Shown: positions 59,882-64,000 of the stretch, piece by piece | Position numbering within the stretch: the first letter of the stretch is position 1 | Layout: every line of letters begins with the position of its first letter | Source of the DNA: Aporrectodea caliginosa | Taxonomy: Eukaryota > Annelida > Clitellata > Crassiclitellata > Lumbricidae | Assembly (NCBI GenBank): GCA_020284085.1 | Contig: JACEVL010005024.1 | Coordinates: 496,001-560,000, forward strand | Direction: 5' to 3' | DNA: 64,000 bases | Program-made: the position numbers and the translations under genes | Notes under the pieces: generated by a model | Database searches by the model: none | Told to the model about the DNA's origin: nothing | What the model saw: the letters and a program-made list of their open reading frames with translations, nothing else

Positions 59882-60907
59882 CAGGGTGGCGCAGAGAAAG
59901 TGAGACCGCCTAGGATAATTTCAAATAATAAATTTTTTTGTAACTTTTTCTTCTAAGAAAAACAAGTAAATTGTTGCCAAATACTAATTTATACCAAATC
60001 AGAAATCAAATTCAATCTGTCTTCCTCGGTTCTCAACAGGTTTTTGTAAACGTCTGCGCCACTGGTCAATGCTTCTGTTCATAAACCGTTGAGAGAATTT
60101 TTGCCACTCTTCAACGTCCTGTTGCAGTGTCCAGCTTTGACGATTACATATCGCTCGATTATGCGGAAGCAATCCTTGTATTGAGACGTGATCACATTAA
60201 TAATCACTGTTCACTTTAGCTCCAGATTCAACAAACATCACACTGGTTTTTCCCACCCGAGATACACCGACCGGAACCACGATGCCACCACTGAAATGTT
60301 CACGATCGCGTACGAGTCTCTTTGCTGGGAACTTGTGTTTTTTCCTTGCATCAGAATAAACACGATCATTTTGAGAATTAGCCGGTGTGGCGAGAGTCAA
60401 TGTCTTTTCATCTGTAAACCAAATGCTTCGTAAGCCCCTACACTTCTCTCGTTTTGACATCTGCCAAGTAACTGTTTTAATTTGCAGTTTTCGTTTATAA
60501 CCTGCCCTATTACGCGTTTGTACGGTTGAACTTGCAAATCTTGCTTTATAATGCGTTGCACTCTTCTTCGTGATATGCCAGTTTCTCTTTCAATTCCCTT
60601 GGATTCTTGTGGCTGTGAGGATCATCATCCTGGCTGCAAATCAGCTCACTCACACGCCGAATATTCCGTGTCCGTGCTGTTCTAACTAATTTCGGGCGGC
60701 CGCTTCATGATTTACGCGCTGTCGTAGTCCTACCATCGGCATAATTTTTTTTACAAAGTCGATTTAGACTTGTTTTACTCCAGGATTTATTTCGAAACTA
60801 AGTAATCATTCGCCTACCTTCCCATAATTTTACAGTTTAAAAACCGCCCAAAACATAATTTTGCACAAGATTTCACGAGGCGGTCTCACTTTCTTTGCGC
60901 CACCCTG
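59882..60907 (-). mobile_element. Second mariner-like element, internally deleted
   Basis: Ends beginning CAGGGTGGCGCAGAGAAAGT are inverted over about 30 bases with one mismatch. TA flanks both sides (59880-59881 and 60908-60909). It shares the outer CAGGGTGG with the 57.1-kb element. It lies in an (AT)n context on both sides. Confidence 0.93.
60005..60880 (-). pseudogene. Mariner transposase, broken
   Basis: The minus frame 60460-60197 contains IWFTDEKTLTLATP with the first catalytic Asp. Another frame gives SWTLQQD followed directly by VEEWQKFSQRFMNRSIDQWR near 60140-60050. The block between the second Asp and the C-terminal WRRRLQ region, which includes the third Asp, is missing. Stops and shifts affect the N-terminal part up to about 60850. 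Confidence 0.85.
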
Positions 60908-60984
60908 TATATATATATTTAATTACCTAATTCTATATTTATTTATCTACTTCTATATACTGGCTAAAATTTCTCAAAATCTGA

Positions 60985-61140
60985 TGTAGTGAGGTGGGTC
61001 TTTTGAACAGATGGACACCTTGCAGGCTGCCATACAGTTAAATTCTTTTAACTTCTGTTAAACTTGTTATCATCTGTTACTACTATATCAAGTAACCTTG
61101 CTGCGTAATTGTCAGTCTGAATTAATAAACAAATATTATT
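60985..61140 (+). repeat. SINE tail
   Basis: ACAGATGGACACCTTGCAGG then CTGCCATACAGTTAAATTC matches the tail of the SINE at 42092-42300. No tRNA-like head remains. Confidence 0.6.
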
Positions 61141-61403
61141 TATCATTATTATTTTCCCAAAACTGTTTTAGTTCACACGGAATGACATGAAGGTCTCCAG
61201 CGCCAAAAGTTGCTGACCAATCAAGAACCAATGCTGTAAATGTACTTGTCCTAAGAAATATGCACAATTAAGACAACAGTTTTTAATTTATGGCACAGTT
61301 CTGGTCTTGGATTATAAGACAATTTGTTTCAGAATATTTGCTTCAGCTCACAATTTGCTATACGGGTTTTTATTAAAAGCACTGTCAGGAAACTTGGTTG
61401 CCT

Positions 61404-63565
61404 TCAGCTGTGAATGTAGTTTGCAAGTTCTGCTTCAATATATGAACAACTCGGCACACTGAACTTTGGATTCATATCTTCTAAAAACTGTAGAAAATGC
61501 TGGTCTTCAACGATCGACGGCGGCAAATTGCATCCAATGATTAAATTATCAAGTAATGATTTTGTTAAATGAAGCTGATCTTCATGTAGAGGTTTGTATT
61601 TTTCAATGTCTTCTTCCATGTCAAAATAATCAACAGCCCTTTGGTCCTTCTCTTTAGTGCAACATGGCTTTTTCGCAACAACCCTTTGGTTTAACTCTTT
61701 TTCTGAACATGGCTTTTGTGCAACATATTCACAATGAACCACTGGATGCTTGTTTTTAAGATGCCTGTAATGAACAAAATTTAAATCCTAGTTGAACCAG
61801 TAAAAACAGTATATGGCCCTACTGACACATATTAATAATCAAAACTGCTACTGGAAACCACCAGTCATTGCTTCAGCCTTCAGAGATAAACTATTTAGAC
61901 AAGTCAAGACCAAAATCCACAATCACTTCAGTAAAATCACACTTATACTAAATCTAAACTTTATAAACTGCAGTCTGAAACATGATATGTGAATTTAATA
62001 CCCAGAATTAGACGTGAAATATTAGTGCCTGACTTGCCACAGTAATTTTGTTACGATACTAATTGGCTGAGCCAGCATGATCTTAATGACTTTACAAAAA
62101 CATTTCATGACTAAAGGCTGTGGCAGAGTTTTACACTTAGACTTAGCAGAGGTGACAAACTTTTCTGGTTGTTAGCAGAAATGTCAGTAATATAGCTCAT
62201 GCTCTAGTGCTCTACAATACACACAAAATCTTTTGCTTTTCTCATTATAATATTTCAATTACTATTATGATAACAAAATATCGTTTTATGCCTACAATCT
62301 GTACATGTAATTATGCTCGGCCAAAGCATTCAAAATTAATGTCCAATTAAATGTTTTATAATTTTTACCAGAAATAAAAATTCTCAAATTTTACTGCGAT
62401 TGTTCAGTGAATCAGATTATGATCAACATTGCTAATCGGAAGAACTCTATCAGTAAAATGGGGAAATAGATGATTTATTTAACGCATTGAAAATTCTTGG
62501 CACAAGGCAATGTAGAATTGGTTGGCTTTCACAGATGATTATAAAATTATGTAACATTGACCATCATTTCAGTATGTCACATAAAATGCAAATGGATCAT
62601 GCTTTTAGTATATTATGTCAAACAAAAAGTACACATACATGTACGTACTGTAATGAACTAAATTTTGTTTAAATCTTAAACCGAAGCAGCACCTGGATTT
62701 GCTTGTTAACAGATACTCCATTTGAATTTGCATTCTTGGATTGTATTTAGAATTAAAATTGGAATCAAATTACACAGCAGTTGAAAACCACTGCAAAGCT
62801 CTGAATCATGACTTGCGTTTAAAATAGATCTAAAAGAAGTGATTTGAAGAATGAAAATGCTTCTCGAGCTCTTTCTGAAAGTTCAGTGTGAATTGTCCGC
62901 AGAAGATCGCTTCAGAAAGGCAGTCAAATGACGTAGCATTATGTGCCTGAATCATTAGGGATTTAGGTGAATGGTATAACTCCGGCATGAAGAGCAGAAG
63001 ATCAGCATGGACGTGGGATCGATTCCCGCTACCCTCCCAAAAGTCACTGAGAAATATTTTCATGAATCATCCACCTAGTTTATTGCATGGTATTTTCATC
63101 AATCATCCAAATTCTATTTCATTACCAACGGAAAGTACGGGGTTGAAAACATAACATGGTATTAATTTAGCACCGTAAACTACTGTTTTACCTTAGTCCA
63201 TACTAGTTTTCAGGATTCGAACGCTTGGTAGAATATTGCTTACAGGAATTCGGTCAATTTTGCATTTTCAACACTTTCCACTGTTTCCAGGAATTGGGCT
63301 TCGGGTAGACCGATCCATCTGAGACAACTGCTTAAGCCCGAAAATAACGGATGGACTTGTGAACGAAACTGAACCTCTATACGAACAGAGTGCTGTGTAT
63401 ACTGTATATTTTACATGTTTCTTACCTAACAAATCCAGATGTCGTTCCTCGTTTTTCTCTAATTTTTTGTTTGCAGTGTCTACATACTGCAGACCACTTA
63501 TTTTCGCCCACGTTACACTCAAACTCGCTATAAGCGAATTTAACAACGTCTGGTTGTTTCACCAT
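61404..63565 (-). CDS. BED zinc-finger protein with hAT N-terminal remnant, two exons, 166 aa
   Basis: Exons 63565-63426 and 61764-61404 join across a GTAAGA/TTACAG intron to one 501-nt frame from ATG to TGA. Residues about 10-53 form a BED finger (KFAYSEF, WSAVCRHCKQKI, GTTSGFVRHLKNKH) with Cys28, Cys31, His48 and His53. Residues about 115-160 (LIIGCNLPPSIVEDQHFLQF, then LEDMNPKFSVPSCSYI) match the region just before the catalytic core of ZBED/hAT transposases. The ORF stops there, so there is no catalytic or dimerisation domain. The middle contains two related CEYVAQKPCSEKE/VVAKKPCCTKEKD segments. It could be a domesticated DNA-binding protein or a truncated transposon; no TIRs were recognised. 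Confidence 0.75.
62945..63050 (+). mobile_element. tRNA-derived SINE head
   Basis: TTTAGGTGAATGGTATAACT and GGGATCGATTCCCGCTACCC match the SINE at 42092 with a few changes and small indels. It lies in the intron of the BED-finger gene, antisense. Confidence 0.7.
63060..63192. repeat. Relic of the 54.6-kb tandem-core element
   Basis: TTTTCATCAATCATCCAAAT plus TCTATTT resembles the core unit. ACCGTAAACTACTGTTTTAC plus C resembles the right end of the element at 54613-54988. Confidence 0.5.
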
Positions 63566-63764
63566 GTTATTATCCTGTTCAATAGCATAACTCTGCAGCC
63601 ACTAATTAAAATTAATTAACTCTGTGGAAATAAATGAAATATTTACGCCTTTCGACTAATTTCAACCGAACGACGTCTCAATAAAACATAGATATATGTA
63701 TGACATACCCAAACATACAACCATAGAGATGTACAATATATAAATATATCACTAGAGCCCGCAT

Positions 63765-63926
63765 CCGCCATCTTTGTTGAGGCTGTGACCCCGAGTCAGC
63801 GCAACGGCCTTGACCCTGTGACCTCTCAAAATGGCGAAACGATCGAAGTTAAATTGTGTAGTGTGTGGATGTTGCAACTTATTAAAGCCAGAAAACAAGG
63901 CCGCTGGAATATTATTTAATCGATAA
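63765..63926 (+). promoter_or_regulatory. Possible divergent promoter and short start exon at the window edge
   Basis: CCGCCATCTTTG at 63766-63778 matches the YY1-type initiator found at many animal promoters. About 50 bases on, AAAATGGCGAAAC opens MAKRSKLNCVVCGCCNLL and continues to a TAA at 63924, 31 residues with a CxxCxCC cluster. Whether this is a short protein, an upstream ORF or the first exon of a gene beyond 64000 cannot be told. The BED-finger start lies 266 bases away in the opposite direction. Confidence 0.35.
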
Positions 63927-64000
63927 GTTGTTATTTTGTGTCTGTTGTATTTTTTGCAAGGCGTAAGCTTCGAAAAGAAATTAAAGTCTCGCTTAAGCTT

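Overview
This window is eukaryotic, and specifically animal, DNA. Coding sequence sits in short exons with GT-AG introns, plus one GC-AG and one AT-AC intron. Three conserved host genes can be assembled exon by exon, all on the minus strand: PGM2 (phosphoglucomutase 2, N-terminal 60 percent, 16.7 kb down to the left edge), FKBP1A (FK506-binding protein 12, 34.8-30.2 kb, complete) and SARAF (store-operated calcium entry regulator, 55.1-44.8 kb, complete). A fourth spliced minus-strand gene at 63.6-61.4 kb encodes a BED zinc finger joined to a short hAT-transposase-like N-terminus. Compact introns, diverse cut-and-paste transposons, LINE tails of the L2/CR1/jockey type and a recurring GTAGGCCTAC palindrome suggest a marine invertebrate. 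I cannot fix the phylum from the sequence alone.

Layout. 1-16.7 kb: PGM2, with a nearly intact pogo-type DNA transposon (9453-12571, TA target duplication, DD35D transposase) sitting antisense in one intron, plus hAT MITEs and LINE tails in others. 16.7-23 kb: a decayed jockey-like LINE, a fold-back element, a hAT MITE and about 2.7 kb with no recognisable gene. 23.6-26.7 kb: a 27-bp minisatellite of roughly 110 units with an internal higher-order duplication. 26.8-30 kb: a LINE 3' end and anonymous sequence. 30.2-34.8 kb: FKBP1A, whose last intron is a textbook U12-type AT-AC intron. 35.4-40.9 kb: a dense block of inverted-repeat elements, including a near-perfect 2-kb palindrome, TTAA-flanked and hAT elements. 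40.7-42.8 kb: LINE and SINE debris. 44.8-55.1 kb: SARAF, with SINEs, a TIR element and a LINE tail in its introns. 55.2-61 kb: a hAT transposon (5-bp target duplication) with a DD37D mariner derivative nested in it, then a second, related, internally deleted mariner. 61.4-64 kb: the BED-finger gene and, divergently, a possible gene start at the right edge.

How the pieces relate. The three host genes have unrelated jobs: cytosolic pentose/hexose phosphate metabolism, prolyl isomerisation with ryanodine/TGF-beta receptor binding, and ER control of STIM1/Orai calcium entry. FKBP12 and SARAF both touch ER calcium handling, but nothing here shows co-regulation. The bulk of the window is mobile-element history, much of it datable by clean target-site duplications.
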